Source: Chaenocephalus aceratus
Taxonomy: Eukaryota > Chordata > Actinopteri > Perciformes > Channichthyidae
Direction: 5' to 3'
NCBI GenBank assembly: GCA_023974075.1
Contig: CM043797.1
Location: 31,093,023-31,157,022 of the forward strand
DNA length: 64,000 nt
Shown here: in pieces, positions 11,971 through 24,600 of the stretch
Numbering within the stretch: the first letter of the stretch is position 1
How the letters are laid out: each line of letters starts with the position of its first letter
Translations under genes and position numbers: made by a program
The notes under the pieces: model-generated
The model's database searches: none
Told to the model about the DNA's origin: nothing
The model's input: the letters and a program-made list of their open reading frames with translations, nothing else

Positions 11971-13634
11971 TTCCGGAATGTCCATGTGCTTCTATGGACG
12001 CTCATGGAAGCACGGCATTCGTTTGTGTCGACTGCCCTTAAAGGCAATGTGAGCGTCCATTCTCATTGGATAGCGGAGAATTGTACACCCGGAAGTAAAT
12101 ATTCCCCTTACTGACGATTGATTTTACAGTGATATCTGCACTACTCATCGACTAAAAAACACCAGATGATCCTTGTTAATTACACAACATTGATTGGTTT
12201 AAATTGTGTGCAATGCTTTTGTATTTTTCCCCTTCGATTCGGAGAAACAAATATTTTTTCGGAGTAAAGGATGGCAGAAGACACTACACTACCCAGAATC
12301 CCCAGCTATCATTTCTCCCTGCAGAAAAAGAAAACATGGCCGAACTTCGTTTTATTCTGGGTGTAAAATGCCTATTTTAAAGTTAGTTTGGCCATTAAAA
12401 TGCGTTTTGATGTCATTTGATGCGAGAAATATGAGTTGTTATTTCAGATTATGTGTGCAGTGGATGTACATGATCTTTAGTTTGCTAGTTATTACGAAGA
12501 AATTGCGTCCAACGTTTTCATTGTTACCAAGGTGGTTGCTAGGGACGCTGCTATCGATATTATTTCTGTTATGTTGTGTAACTGTTTAATGGTGTTATCT
12601 TTATTGCTACCCCCCCTTCCCCGTCAATGTATAGTGTTGGTCCACAGCGCAAACATATTAGTTTAACAAAATCCGCATCTAAAGATACGTTATTTCCCCC
12701 TGTGCAATTCCAGTCTCACATCTCACAGCACATCGTCATTAACAAATACCGGAAACAGACCGAAAACATTTTTTAAAAATAAAGTAATACCTTATTCCGA
12801 GTGCTCTTGCTTTTCTCTTTGAAAGTCATCACATAACGGCATTGTAATACACGGTTCGGCTGCATTAAATATTACATATCTGCCGTAGTTCTGTATTTAT
12901 AGCCCTGATGAGAAGACAAACATGAGGAACTGAAAACGTGACGTGGATCATAAATATATCAGCCATTAAACAACATCTTACATTTCTTTTCACACAATAC
13001 GTCTCCTTGCCGTATCAACACTAATTCGGCTCACTTTTATATTTGATCCAATTGGTAGATAGGCTGTATTTACACCATAAAGGTGCACAGATGATATAAA
13101 GAGACACCTGGTGGTTAAAGCATGTTATTGAATTTCATTATTTTTATTATTAGATATTAATAGGATCCCTATAAAGTATATTCATTACTCGTTATTCTCT
13201 ACTAATAGTTAATTAAAGACTGTATATAATGACTATTTTGCACATCCCGTTCAAGATTTCAAAATGTTCTAAGGTTTATTGACATATCATATATAGGCCT
13301 ACACAACTATGGTGTAGTTCTGCACTGAATGAAAAACTTGGGTCGCAGGTTCCTCAACAGTGCATTACAAGACATCTATCAATATGTGTGCATACCTCCA
13401 GCAATGTTAACTATGTTGAAGCACTTATTTTAACTGATATTATACATAATGTATTATACTCTTATGATGTATGCAGATATTTCATCTCCGGCCTTGTCAG
13501 GTATTGAACAATCAATAAATAAAGAACACAGAATTGTTAAATATAAAACACAGAATTTGTGTGATTATACTAAATGATTTTCAAATAAACACCACTGCAT
13601 ATTTAACTGTTACACATGCACATTACAACGCAAA

Positions 13635-13675
13635 TGTTCCAACTTGGGATCAATAAAGTATATCTTATCTTAAGC
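13635..13675. repeat. Possible retroposon 3' tail inside the element
   Basis: GGGATCAATAAAGTATATCTTATCTTA is typical of the 3' end of fish non-LTR retroposons and their SINEs (AATAAAGTATCTATCT-type tails). No body is recognisable upstream, so the call is tentative. Confidence 0.3.
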
Positions 13676-14386
13676 TGATCGATGGCTACTGCCATATTTG
13701 CAAAATGTGCCTCTGAACCTTGACAAGTGCATGTTTCAGGCTTATCAATTAATGTAATGTAATGTAATGTTATCAATTAACAACAGGAGGGGTCACAAAC
13801 ATAAGTCCAGCTGTTAAATAAAGCTCTTCTGACCTTAGCTGGCGTGTGGGTATATATATTAATACTGCCCATTATGGGCACCAGCAATTTTCACCCATTT
13901 ATTAATTATATGTTTTAAATGTGAGTGTTTCCTGTCCCCTAAACCTCCAGGGATGTACACAGTTTAATACTGGCAACTTCTTATTATGGGAAATACGAAA
14001 ACGTCTTTTAAAACTACAACTCCCAGTAGAGACGTGCCATAGAGAACATGTTGCGAAACAGAATAGCCAGCATGTGTAGTTCTGGGGACGGGGTGGGGGA
14101 GGGGGGGGACGCGGTGGACCCGTTCAAATCCAGTTTTGAACAGTCTGCCGTGGTTCCATCCCATTTCAAGTGCTGTTCGAGGCTCGGTAACCCTCGGAGC
14201 ACACTCTCCAATCACAGAGCTTGAGGACTATCACGGGGTTTGTCAAACAGAGCACATGGCGTAGTCCAAACGATAGCTGGGGATTCTGGGTAGTGTAGTG
14301 TCTTCATTGCCTTTAAGGGCAGTTGACACAAACGAATGCCGTGCTTCCATGAGCGTCCATATAAGCACATGGACATCCCGGAAAGC

Positions 14387-14487
14387 TGAAAATGGACGCT
14401 AAGGCCCCCCCCCTTGCGTTGAAAATGGACGCTAAGGCCCCCCCCCTTGCGTTGAAAATGGACGCTAAGGCCCCCCCCCTTGCGTTG
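14387..14487. repeat. Minisatellite in right arm of the 2.75-kb element
   Basis: Three units of AAAATGGACGCTAAGG, a C8-C9 run and TTGCGTTG, the inverse of the left-arm array. Unit number is similar in both arms. Confidence 0.9.
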
Positions 14488-14559
14488 GAAAAAGCCGGCA
14501 GGGGACTTGACATAACGTCAACATAGGCCGACCTGGGAGTGAGGATGTGTTGTGTGAGG

Positions 14560-16771
14560 ACATAAATATGTGAAGAGCTTATTTTGTGAGGGATTATTCA
14601 AGTCTCTTAAGTTTAAAAACATTATGACACAGTAACATACAGTATATGGAAAACTGATATATGTGACAAATAAATGTGAAGCACTGCCTAGAAATAGAAT
14701 AATCTAATCATCAGACCTTTGCATGATGAATGCAGTACAACACACAGAACACTGGGGGTTTCCAAAATGAAAAGGTGGCAAAGTAGAAAATAAAGAGAAA
14801 ATAAACATTTAACACAGCTTAGCGATCATCTGGAACACCAGGCAGATATTACCTCACATTCCTTCTGCTTATACAATGGCCTGAACACTTTTAATTTGGA
14901 CATACTTTTTAGCATCAATATCCATCTATCTTGCTGTTAAATCTAATGATAATACCAGGCTTTGCGAACCATGCTCTGGGCAAGGTGTTCTCAACCATTC
15001 CTTGTGCATGACTCACTTAATAAGCCATTCTCTACCACAAACAAGTTTATTACTGCAACTCACATTAATCATTTTTTTGAAGAATAGACTATGCTGGGTT
15101 TGTTTTATAAAGGAAGTAAAGCTTGTGAGCAGTCTTCACTAATGAGGAAATGAAGTCTGTCTTACTTCCTCTCGGACTCAGTTTCTGTCTTGCTTCATCT
15201 CTCTCTCTTTTCAGTCTGCATTCCACACCTTAGGATGGGTTGTACCTGGCACAGTGTTGTGGAGATAAATACCTTTACACATACACACACTCACTTGTTT
15301 GCTCACACACAGGCTTGGCATGACAGGTTGCTACCAAACTAATTACTTTACACACATGTACAGTAAGTAAAGGATGGAATGTCACACTGTGACTTGTCAG
15401 ATGTCCTCCCATCCCCACACACACACCTATACGCATGATCCATAACATCTAAAGGTATTTGCCCTAGTGTATTGAATAGATTAGGGCCTCCTATAGATAG
15501 TGGCTCAAGTGTTAAGCTGTCATACTTGTCTGTGACAGCCATGAGAAAAGTGTATTTGTATGTGAAACCTTTAAAATACCCCCTGTGTATTGGAGAGTTG
15601 AAGATACAACTGTTCATCAACTATTCAGTGCAAAGTGTGCATTTAAATTATTAAAAAGACTCTCATACTCTATTTTTTGGCTGAAGGATAATGGTTACAT
15701 TCACCTTCTGGCCCCAACAATTTAAACAACCTGTATTAGTCCCCTCCAGTGTTGACAACAGAAGAACAGGGCTGTTGTTGGCCAGATAAAGTGGGGTGAG
15801 CCTTCATTGTGACTGAGATGATTTCAGCTGAAACTGAGACCTCTCTACTGTAACCAGACAGAGAGCCCCTGTATTCACACACACAATACATAACACAATG
15901 TGTGTGGGTGTGTGAAAGTACCCAGGTAAGAGGCATTAGATGTTGTCTTCCAATATGAGATGGGTAGTCTCTATCAAACTCCAGCAGATTATATAGTTAC
16001 ACACAATACAACACTGCTAAATGCAGAATTTGTGAACACTCCCGTGTAAGGTAAGTCCTTTGACTCAGCATGTTTTCAAAAAAGGAAGTGGTATCCCTTC
16101 CTGAGTGTGGGAAATGTTGAATAATATTGTGAACAGATACATTACACACACTGTGCTGTGTGAATGGATGCAGGGAGGAGCAAGCCTGTGCCAACTCCCT
16201 TTAAATTCCCAGCATCCAAAGAGATTTGCAATAAATGTTGCCGAACATAAACACAAAGTACAGCCAGGTAAGAGCATGAAGCAACAAAGCTTTGCACATT
16301 GCTTCACCCTTCTATTAAAAAATTGCTGAATGTCTGTAAGAGGTAATAAAACATGGATTTGACCATCATTTCCTCTTTATTATGCCTGTTTCCATCTGTT
16401 CGTGCCCTTTCTCACAGTAATGATGTACATGGTCTGCAGTAAATTAGAAGTTAGTCAGGCAGTTATTCACATAAAGTTATTAATATCCATTTTGTGGGAA
16501 CCCATTTTTCTTTCACATTCCCTTATTGCAGAGCCTTTGGAAATGTGTTGGTAATCAAGTTAGGGTGCAATGTTTACCATGAACATTATGCATTTTTCTA
16601 ATACTCATCAACTATACGTGAAACTATTTTGCTATCCAATTAGATTTTTTTCAGAGAATACAGTATTATTTGCTGAGAAAAAGTGTTTTCTTATGGTGCC
16701 ATGCTTTTGTGAATAAAACTCGCCATATGGTTTTTCATTCTGGTGGACACTGAATCAGATTGTCACACATA
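14560..16771. other. Intergenic, no gene supported
   Basis: AT-rich sequence without convincing exons. Short CA-rich patches occur near 15278-15310 and 15880-15910. Confidence 0.5.
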
Positions 16772-16779
16772 GCCTACAC

Positions 16780-17328
16780 CAGGACTATTGGAATGGGGGC
16801 CGGTTGATGAAAATTATCCAAAGCAAGGGGCCGGGAAAAAGATGGCTTGAAATTATGAACAATCATATTAAGAGCTTCAGATACAGTAAATACTACAAGT
16901 GCATATATTGTGTTTAATTCAATCAAACAACATAGCCCCAAGGCCTTTATAGATCTAAATGGCAAGTTCAGAACTCAGTAGGCCTATATGTGAAGCTAAT
17001 TTAACCATCAACATCATTGAATTTGATTTAATTTAGGTGAAATTATCTAATAATTCACGCAGACATGCAATAAAAGACAGGGGTTGTCACTACAGAAGCT
17101 AGTAGGTGGGTTCGAAACCCGAGCCCACCGAAGTTTTCAGGCAATGTCTTCCCCTCTATCTCTCAATTTAACACCCTCTCTGGAATAAAGGCACTCTGGT
17201 CCAAAAAAATAAAATCTTGAAAAAAATAAAATCAAAATGTGATTACTTTTTAACATTATACTCAAAGGGCCAGTAACTATCACCCTGGGGCCGGATTTGG
17301 CCCGCGGACCGCCAATTTAATAGCCCTG
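16780..17328. mobile_element. hAT-type MITE, copy 1
   Basis: A 549-base element flanked by a perfect 8-bp duplication GCCTACAC (16772-16779 and 17329-17336). Ends are CAGGACTATTGGAATGGGGGCCGG and the inverse GGCCGCCAATTTAATAGCCCTG. The 8-bp target duplication and CAGG-type ends mark the hAT superfamily. No transposase is present. The inside holds a perfect pol III B-box GGTTCGAAACC (17109-17119) and AATAAAGGCACTCTGG with an A-rich tail, which suggests an embedded tRNA-type SINE remnant. Copy 2 is at 32225-32758. Confidence 0.88.
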
Positions 17329-17339
17329 GCCTACACAGT

Positions 17340-18440
17340 GCATTTGAGGGCGCAGGGTAGCTGATGATTCTCAGCCTATATTCTCTGATGTGCCCTGCAA
17401 TTAAATTAGGTTACACAAGACAACTACAGCTTCTCTGTTGTCAGGATGGAGGAAACCCTCCTGGCAGACCATATGGAAGTAAAGATGTAAGTACAAATCC
17501 AGACCAAAAAAAGGCAAATTCAACTTCAAAAGGACTCTATAAACACCAGAGTAAAACTGAACCGGCAAAGGCTAGAAAAACAAATAACTTCTCCCATTAG
17601 AGATAATTACAACAGTAAAGACAGGAGATTGGACTGGGATAGAGGAGTAATATGCCTAAAAATAGCAGGAGGGTCCCACAAGAGCATCAGTGGTTTTATG
17701 GAATAGCTGGCCTGGGAGATAAGACTGAAGACTGGGCCTCAACTCAAAGGGTTATAAGAGAGAATTGAGCAGAGAATATGGTTCAGGTTTCACTATGATT
17801 ACATTTTTGGATTGACAGCATATGCATTTCAAAGATTGTGTTTAATCTACAGTCCCATGCTATGCTCTCATTCTCATGATCATCATCATTTTGTTAGGCA
17901 AACTAACCAACTCACAAATATTATTTTCAGAATTAGTTTAATTTCTTCATTCAAAAATCAAACACAACTTTAATTAACCCCACCCCCAATACCCAATTTA
18001 AATCAAACATACAGTTCCTCGAAAATCCAATTGCATGTAGGGACTTTACATTTCCTGAAGGGCTTAGTTAGTACTTTTTTGTTGTTCTTTTTTATTATTA
18101 CCCCCCCCCCCCCCACTGGCTCCTTTGGGACTTATCATATTCACTATATATTTGTCAGGTGACATAGGTTAAGATAAGAACTTTTTTTTCAAAAAGGAAA
18201 CGTGTTTCTACACACATTGATTTGACACATTTATGGCTGTTCCCTTTAAGCGTATTTTATTTCAAGTAGTCGAAAGATTATTCACCAACACATTGGTCAG
18301 TCACTTCGAAAATTGTATTACGACATGTCAACTGTTATCCTCCCTCAGATTAAGCATACAAATAGGCTTGGTGTTGTTTCACTCCCGATTATTCACTTCC
18401 TGATACACCTGTTTGTCAGGTACGTGAGCTCGTAGTGTGC
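17340..18440. other. Upstream flank of MPZL3-like gene
   Basis: No coding exon was seen. A C-homopolymer of 14 lies near 18102-18115. GC content rises towards 18420-18480 (GCAGCCGCGACGGAG), consistent with a TATA-less promoter just upstream of the mpzl3 start. Confidence 0.45.
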
Positions 18441-18562
18441 AGCCGCGACGGAGACACTGACTCATGTCAAGATAGATAATGGACGGAATTTGTCCGAGGG
18501 TTTGACGCAACTTGGACTTTCTTTTCATCGTCATGCAAGTGAACCCGTTTTCACATATTAAA

Positions 18563-18632
18563 ATGCGTCGACCTCGCCAAGGGAATTCCGCTCTGAACGT
18601 TATTTTGTTGCTGTATTTGGTCGGTTTTTACG
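18563..18632 (+). CDS. mpzl3: mpzl3 exon 1 (signal peptide)
   Basis: ATG at 18563 followed by MRRPRQGNSALNVILLLYLV; donor TACG|GTGAGT at 18632/18633, phase 1. An upstream in-frame ATG at 18533 (MQVNPFSHIK) is possible. An out-of-frame upstream ATG near 18479 opens a short uORF. The 18563 start puts the hydrophobic core nearest the N terminus. Confidence 0.8.
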
Positions 18633-21600
18633 GTGAGTAAACAGGCCAGGGCTCCGCTTTCATATCGCTGTGTTTCAACACTAGTTACAACACAGAGAAG
18701 CTCTTGTCTTTTTGTCTACGTTTGGCTTAGTGTTTGTTCTGCTGGTGGCTGTTTTATTTGTCGAAATAAGGCATTTGTACTGTTTGACTACCCTGTAACC
18801 TTAACACACTTAATAGTTGCTTACACGTTTAATTTTAAGGCCTAAGTTAACACAACTTGTCAGCTCCGTAAACACTATCAAACAACACACAGCCTGCCAA
18901 CGCTTTATTTGTAGGTGGTTATGGCCATTCCGCTGCTTGAGTCATGAATACATCAGACACACCCAAAAGCGCTAAACAATGTTAATTTTAAATGGACACA
19001 GAGCAGATTGATTTACCAGGAACTTGTCGTTTATATTAGCTTATCATGAAGTTGCAGTAGTGATATCTTCCTCAAATTTCAAGTCATAAACGTTGTTTTC
19101 TGGGGGAAGTGGATCCAAATTGCCCATTTAAATCTTAATTCTAAATGTTAGGATAGCTGCCACTATAAATACAGAAACAGGCCATTGTAAAAACCAGGCT
19201 CAGAGGGATCCTGACAACTGGTATGCAGTAAATTAAGAGCATTGTCTTTGTGCCATTTATATTACACACATGGTTCTAAACTTTGGGTATAGTTGTTAGG
19301 TCACTCCTAATTTATCTCATGTTTTTCAGGGAATACAAATGGAAGAAATACTGCTAAAGCTGCTGTGTAACTTTATCAGAATATAGGCTACACACATGTC
19401 GCAGCAGTTTGGTGTCATTATGGTTTCTTCTGATATCTGCATTGCTTGTACGTTTGGCTACATTTGTGCCCAGAGCACAGTGTCTGCCAGCTCAGGAAAT
19501 ACTCATGTTGCCAGTTCTTCCTGCCAAGGCCACGACTACTGTAGGGATGTATCACAACATTATCTCTTCCTTTTGACTTTTTACATTTTTTCTCTATTAA
19601 ATGTCCAGGCGTCTTGCAGAAACTAGGTGCCATCATCATCATCATCACAAATACTGATGAGCTACCACCTTTCTATCCCATCACTGATTTTGAGATGAAT
19701 CTATCTCCTCTTTGATTCCATAGTGGTTCAGCTTTCAAGCATAATCTGCTGGATTTGGACTTTTATGAAGAGATAGCTATGTTCCTGTGGCCAAACCTTT
19801 GCAGATCAATCAGGCTGAAAACCTGATATCTTACAGATTATTTAGTATAAGATGAATGTTGTCCCTATCAAGGCGTTTGCAGCATCAGATGTAAACAGTG
19901 GTGTCAGTCTAAGATCAGACACATCAGCTGATGGATGCTCCTTGGAGAAAAGGCAAAATGATTTAAAATATAGCCCTGTTTTATTTATTATGCCCCCAAA
20001 ACAACTGTGTATTAATGTCACAAATGGAGTGTTGCCATGCAAATATAAAGCCAGGTTTTCCATGATGTATTTTTGATAAAGGCCAAAGGAACAGTGATGG
20101 TTTTTTAATGGTTATTTGTTTTCATTCAGCTAGTAGTGTGGCTATAGAGATGGCATCATGAGTTGGCCCAGACTGAAATGTCTCAACACATGTTGGATGG
20201 ATTGCTGTAGAAATTGCTACATAATATTAGAAGAGAGAATACATTTGAATTACTTTGTTGATTCACCAAATGTTTCTCCAGCTACAACGGGAGGTCAGTT
20301 TTCATTGATTCAGTGAAAAGCGTAATACCTACTAGGGAAGATTGGCATTCTATTTAGTACACACACATTCATCGATTTCAGAGGGGAACCAAATGATGTA
20401 GACGTGCTCCACTGGCTTTGGCTTTAATGCCGCTATATGGGTGACCAGTTCTGGGTTTGAGTGTGGGTTTGGATGAATTGCAATTACCTTTGCTACACAT
20501 TGTGAAGTTTCCATGATGATACATTTAAGTGATGATCTCCTGATTATGTATAGTGCTGCCATTGGTGTGACACACATTATCTGCTAAAAATCAGCATGTC
20601 AATATGCTGACATTTAGCTCTAAGCACAGCAGATACGAACATATCCGCTTGCATGGCTGTTAACCACGGTGTTTCCAAATGTTAAACTGGACTAATGGTT
20701 CATGGCATAAATAACTGATATATATTCATCAACATGTGCACTTCGGCCATCAATACTGCCATTTATGAGGTAGAGGAGGATGATTTAATTTGTACTAGAA
20801 AAGCTATCCTGGCATGTTCAGATTCAACATTAGAGTTTTTATGCAATATACAAATGAACCCAACACTTAACCATGAAAACAACTGATTAATGACTCAACA
20901 TTGCAAAACATTTCAAGGTTTCCCTGAAAAGAAGCTGTCAGTGTTTAGCTTTGTGTTCATGGAGAAAGTTGAGAGTATAATTTGTTGCAGACATTGCTTT
21001 GGCTGCAGGTAATTGCAACTGCTTTTTGTTATATTTCTTTAATGTTGGCATTTAACCTTTGGAACTGTTACATGGTTATTTTCAACCTTTGCATGATGTG
21101 ATGACAAAGAAACGCATACAGCCACAGGGTATAGCTTTATTTAAACGATGTAGACGGATGTGTAGCACATCTGACAACAAGAGAGGCTGGTGAGAATCTG
21201 TTTCAGTTCAGTGTCTATCACGAGGAATTTGCTGTGCTGACACTTTTATGCCACCACAATTTCTGTATAGTTGTAGATGCTGTCAGGATTTGTATTTGCT
21301 ATTTAGTCTATGGTAAGTGAGTAAATGTCACACACAATGTTTCCTCCTTTCTCTGTCTTTTGCGCTTCCAATCCCCTTCTTCTCATTTTTTTTGGAATCC
21401 TCGGAATCGGCCATTTTAAAGTATATTCTCTTTTAATGTTGTCATGTTTGTCCACTGTGTCACTCTAACATCATATGTGTCTTCTCCTTTTTCTGTCATT
21501 CCACCTCCAGCCCCTTCTCTAGTCTCCTCCATCTCAGTGAGTACACCAGCAGAGCTCCATGCATCTAAAGGGGATACCGTCACGTTGTCCTGCACTTTCA

Positions 21601-24600
21601 CCTCCACCAGTAGGCCCACCAGTAAGATGACTGTGGACTGGTCTTATAGGCCCCAGAGTGGAGGGCCGCCACTGACAGTGAGCATATTTTAATTTGATAA
21701 ATCTATATATTTTTCTTCCTTTCTGTGGCTATACTGGATACAATACTGTCTTAAAAAGAGCTGAAACGATTAGTCAATTTTTTTTAGGAATTCGATAATA
21801 TGATTATAGTCAATCTATTGTTTTGTTCATTTTAAGCAAAACAATTAAAACTGGTTCCATTTTGTTAAATTGCATAACAGCAAAGAAAAGGCAGAAAATT
21901 ACACTAGATGAATTAAACACATAAAGAGAAACTGATCGTGTACAGTTTTTAAAAACCTTAACTTGAGGCACAAAGGAAAATTGTGTTAAAAAGAAAACCA
22001 ATTATACCACTTTCTTCCACCTTGATAAATGGAATTTCCGTTTTAAATACTTTCATCATGTCCCATTTGTTAATCTCTACATGTAATGCAACAGACTGTC
22101 ATGCAACTTAAAAGCTTCATGAAGTAATGCACAGCAAGATTAACCATATTGTTGGTATTGATTGTTTAAACTTGTCACAGTGAACAAAAATGTTCTGACA
22201 ATTTATTTGACTATATAATGAAACAATTCATCAAGATAAGAGACACATTGGAGACTGTTCAACAATGAAAACAATTGTTAGTTTCAGCCCATGTATACTG
22301 TATACTATTTGATCACAGACAGTGTTCATTGTACTTGTATGTGTCTTCAAAATGCGCTTTCTGTACAAACATGACTTGTTTGAATATCTGACTGCTTAAT
22401 TTGCATTCTTGACCAGCTGTATTTGAGTGAACATTGATTTGCGACCTTCATGTACACCTGCATCCTGCAGACAACTCTGGTTAGTCTCGGTTTCTATGGA
22501 AATACCGTATGTACCAATTTGTTTGATTTATCAAGATCACTGTCGAGGTCCAAGTCTTATCTTTCCACACATATTCTGTCTCTGTTGCCTCTCAGCTGGT
22601 CAGCTACCATAATACCTCCAACTTCCTATGTGTTGGTCTCGTGGTCTTGTTCGAAATGCTTTCAGATGTATCCATCACAACCCATAATTGCACTCAGTCC
22701 TCTAACCCTGCACCCTGTGACCAATCCACTACAAATCCACCACATCATTTAAGGAGTTCCATTGTAACTTGAAGATTGCCATCTAGTGTGGTTCTATGTA
22801 ATTGCATTTGGACCATGGGAATCCATAGTGTGGTAGCTGCAACCCTATATGCCATCATTTCCTATAGGAGCACTCAGAATTAAGTGGAGGCTAATGTTTT
22901 GTGGCTCCGCTGATATGGAGTGCTGTTGGTTTAGTCATTAAGATGCTGTTGGCTGGCCTAAAAGTGTGTAGGAGGGGGAGAAGAAGAAAAAAGTACATAG
23001 TACACATTGAGAGGTTGTTGTAGTGTGTTTGTGTTTGGCAGTCAGCACGATGCACAGGTAGTGGTTAAAAGCTGTGCCAACTGCTACGTAATACAAACCC
23101 ATATTTTCTTGGACCAAGCCCAACAAGTTTGTTCACTTTATCACAGATACATATTGTGTGGCATTATTCTGACATGGCCCATAGAAGGAACCAAGTCTGG
23201 AAGTTTTTCATTTATATTCCTTGGCCTTCATTTACTTTCCATCCAATTTCATTAGGCTTTTTGGCTGCTTGATTGGCCTGTGTGTCCCCAGTCGTATATC
23301 ACACTGGGAAATACCATGAATAAGCATGTTAAAGGCGCCATCAGAAAATATAATTTTGCTGCCAAAGCTTTAGTGTCAATCTGAACTGCAGTGCTTCAGT
23401 GACTTGCATAATTACCTCAGACCTGATGAGAATTAATTTAGTAGATTGGAGAAGAGAGGTTGAATGTTCAGTCAAATAATTGTGAAAGCTTATGGTAATT
23501 AGAAGAGTTGAATTCTGCTGAATAATGCTACAAATATATCAGTTAAGATGATCTGTAACTTCACTTAGGAACTGTTTCTAAATCTGTCAAGTAAGTGGAG
23601 TCGTCTGTCCAAATCATCATATAGATTTGGAGAATAATTGGGCTCAGTTTAATAGTCCAATATCCTTGGCTGTGTTGCCGCATCTGTCATGGGCTTAAAA
23701 GGACCTTTGTTTCCAGACTGCGCTCACTGTTGAGAAATAGGTGACTTCAATCTGCTTTTGTGTAGGCTGAGCTCTGCCAAGTCATCAAATGATCAGCCAG
23801 GCCAGTCAGTCAGTCAGAGAAATGCAGCTCACAGACACGCTGTCGTAAAACAATAAAGTGATTCAGTGTTTGCTTTTTTGCCTCAGTTTATTAAAAGGCC
23901 ATACACACTTATCCATGTTGACATTGTTCCTAGATAGTAGGCTGTAAAATACCCTCTTCAAACTAGGCATGCATTTGTTGGATGATCTTGATTTAGGGCT
24001 GCACCGTTACATGGTAAACAGTTGTAAAGGATTTTAACACTAAGATCCTTTACACACTGTGTTCCTATGTGGAGACCTGATGATACAAACACAGATTCTA
24101 CAGGATTAAATAATAATTATTTCCATCCTCCTTCCATATTTTAATGTACAGATAGTTTACTAATAATAATACATTTCATTTATATAGCACACTTTAAAAA
24201 CAACTTCATATCAAGGTGCTTAGCAAGGCTAATACCCAGTATATAACATACAAACCTAGATGTCTATATTTACATTATCTTTAATTGTCTATTTGTTTGT
24301 CTCAGTATGCTCCGCTTAGGTTTAAGGTACACTAGTATGTATAATGCATAATTATATATAGACTTGCAGTATTCCAGCAACCTATATAAAAGGGAACTTT
24401 CTTGTAAATTGGTGATTTTATGGACATTTGTTACGTTTGTATCGTTGATCTTATTCTTGATATTTATAAATACTTGCCAATATTGAGCAGATTTTGGCAT
24501 TTGATATTGGCTGCAGTTAATTGCACGAGACTTGGAACGCTTTTTATAGGGAGTAGAAAAATGTGATTAACTTGGCAGTTGTTGAGGAGGAGTCGATCAC

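Larger units (their letters stand above)
11801..14552. mobile_element. 2.75-kb non-autonomous element with long inverted repeats
   Basis: The left end CAACACATCCTCACTCCCAGG (11801) is matched in inverse by CCTGGGAGTGAGGATGTGTTG ending at 14552. Flanks show a duplicated TGTGAGG (11794-11800 and 14553-14559), or 8 bases if GTGTGAGG is counted. The arms match for about 250 bases, through CAAGTCCCCTGCCGGC, a G-run minisatellite, CTTCCATGAGCGTCC, GGCATTCGTTTGTGTC and CCTTAAAGGCAATG. Matching resumes with ACACTACACTACCCAGAATCCCCAGCTATC (left, about 12280) after roughly 225 bases unique to the left arm. No transposase was found. An 8-bp duplication would suit hAT, but the family is not identified. 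Confidence 0.8.

Noticed and set aside
17109..17119. True tRNA gene suggested by the perfect B-box
   Set aside because: No cloverleaf, acceptor stem or anticodon arm could be formed around it, and the same segment recurs inside the second MITE.
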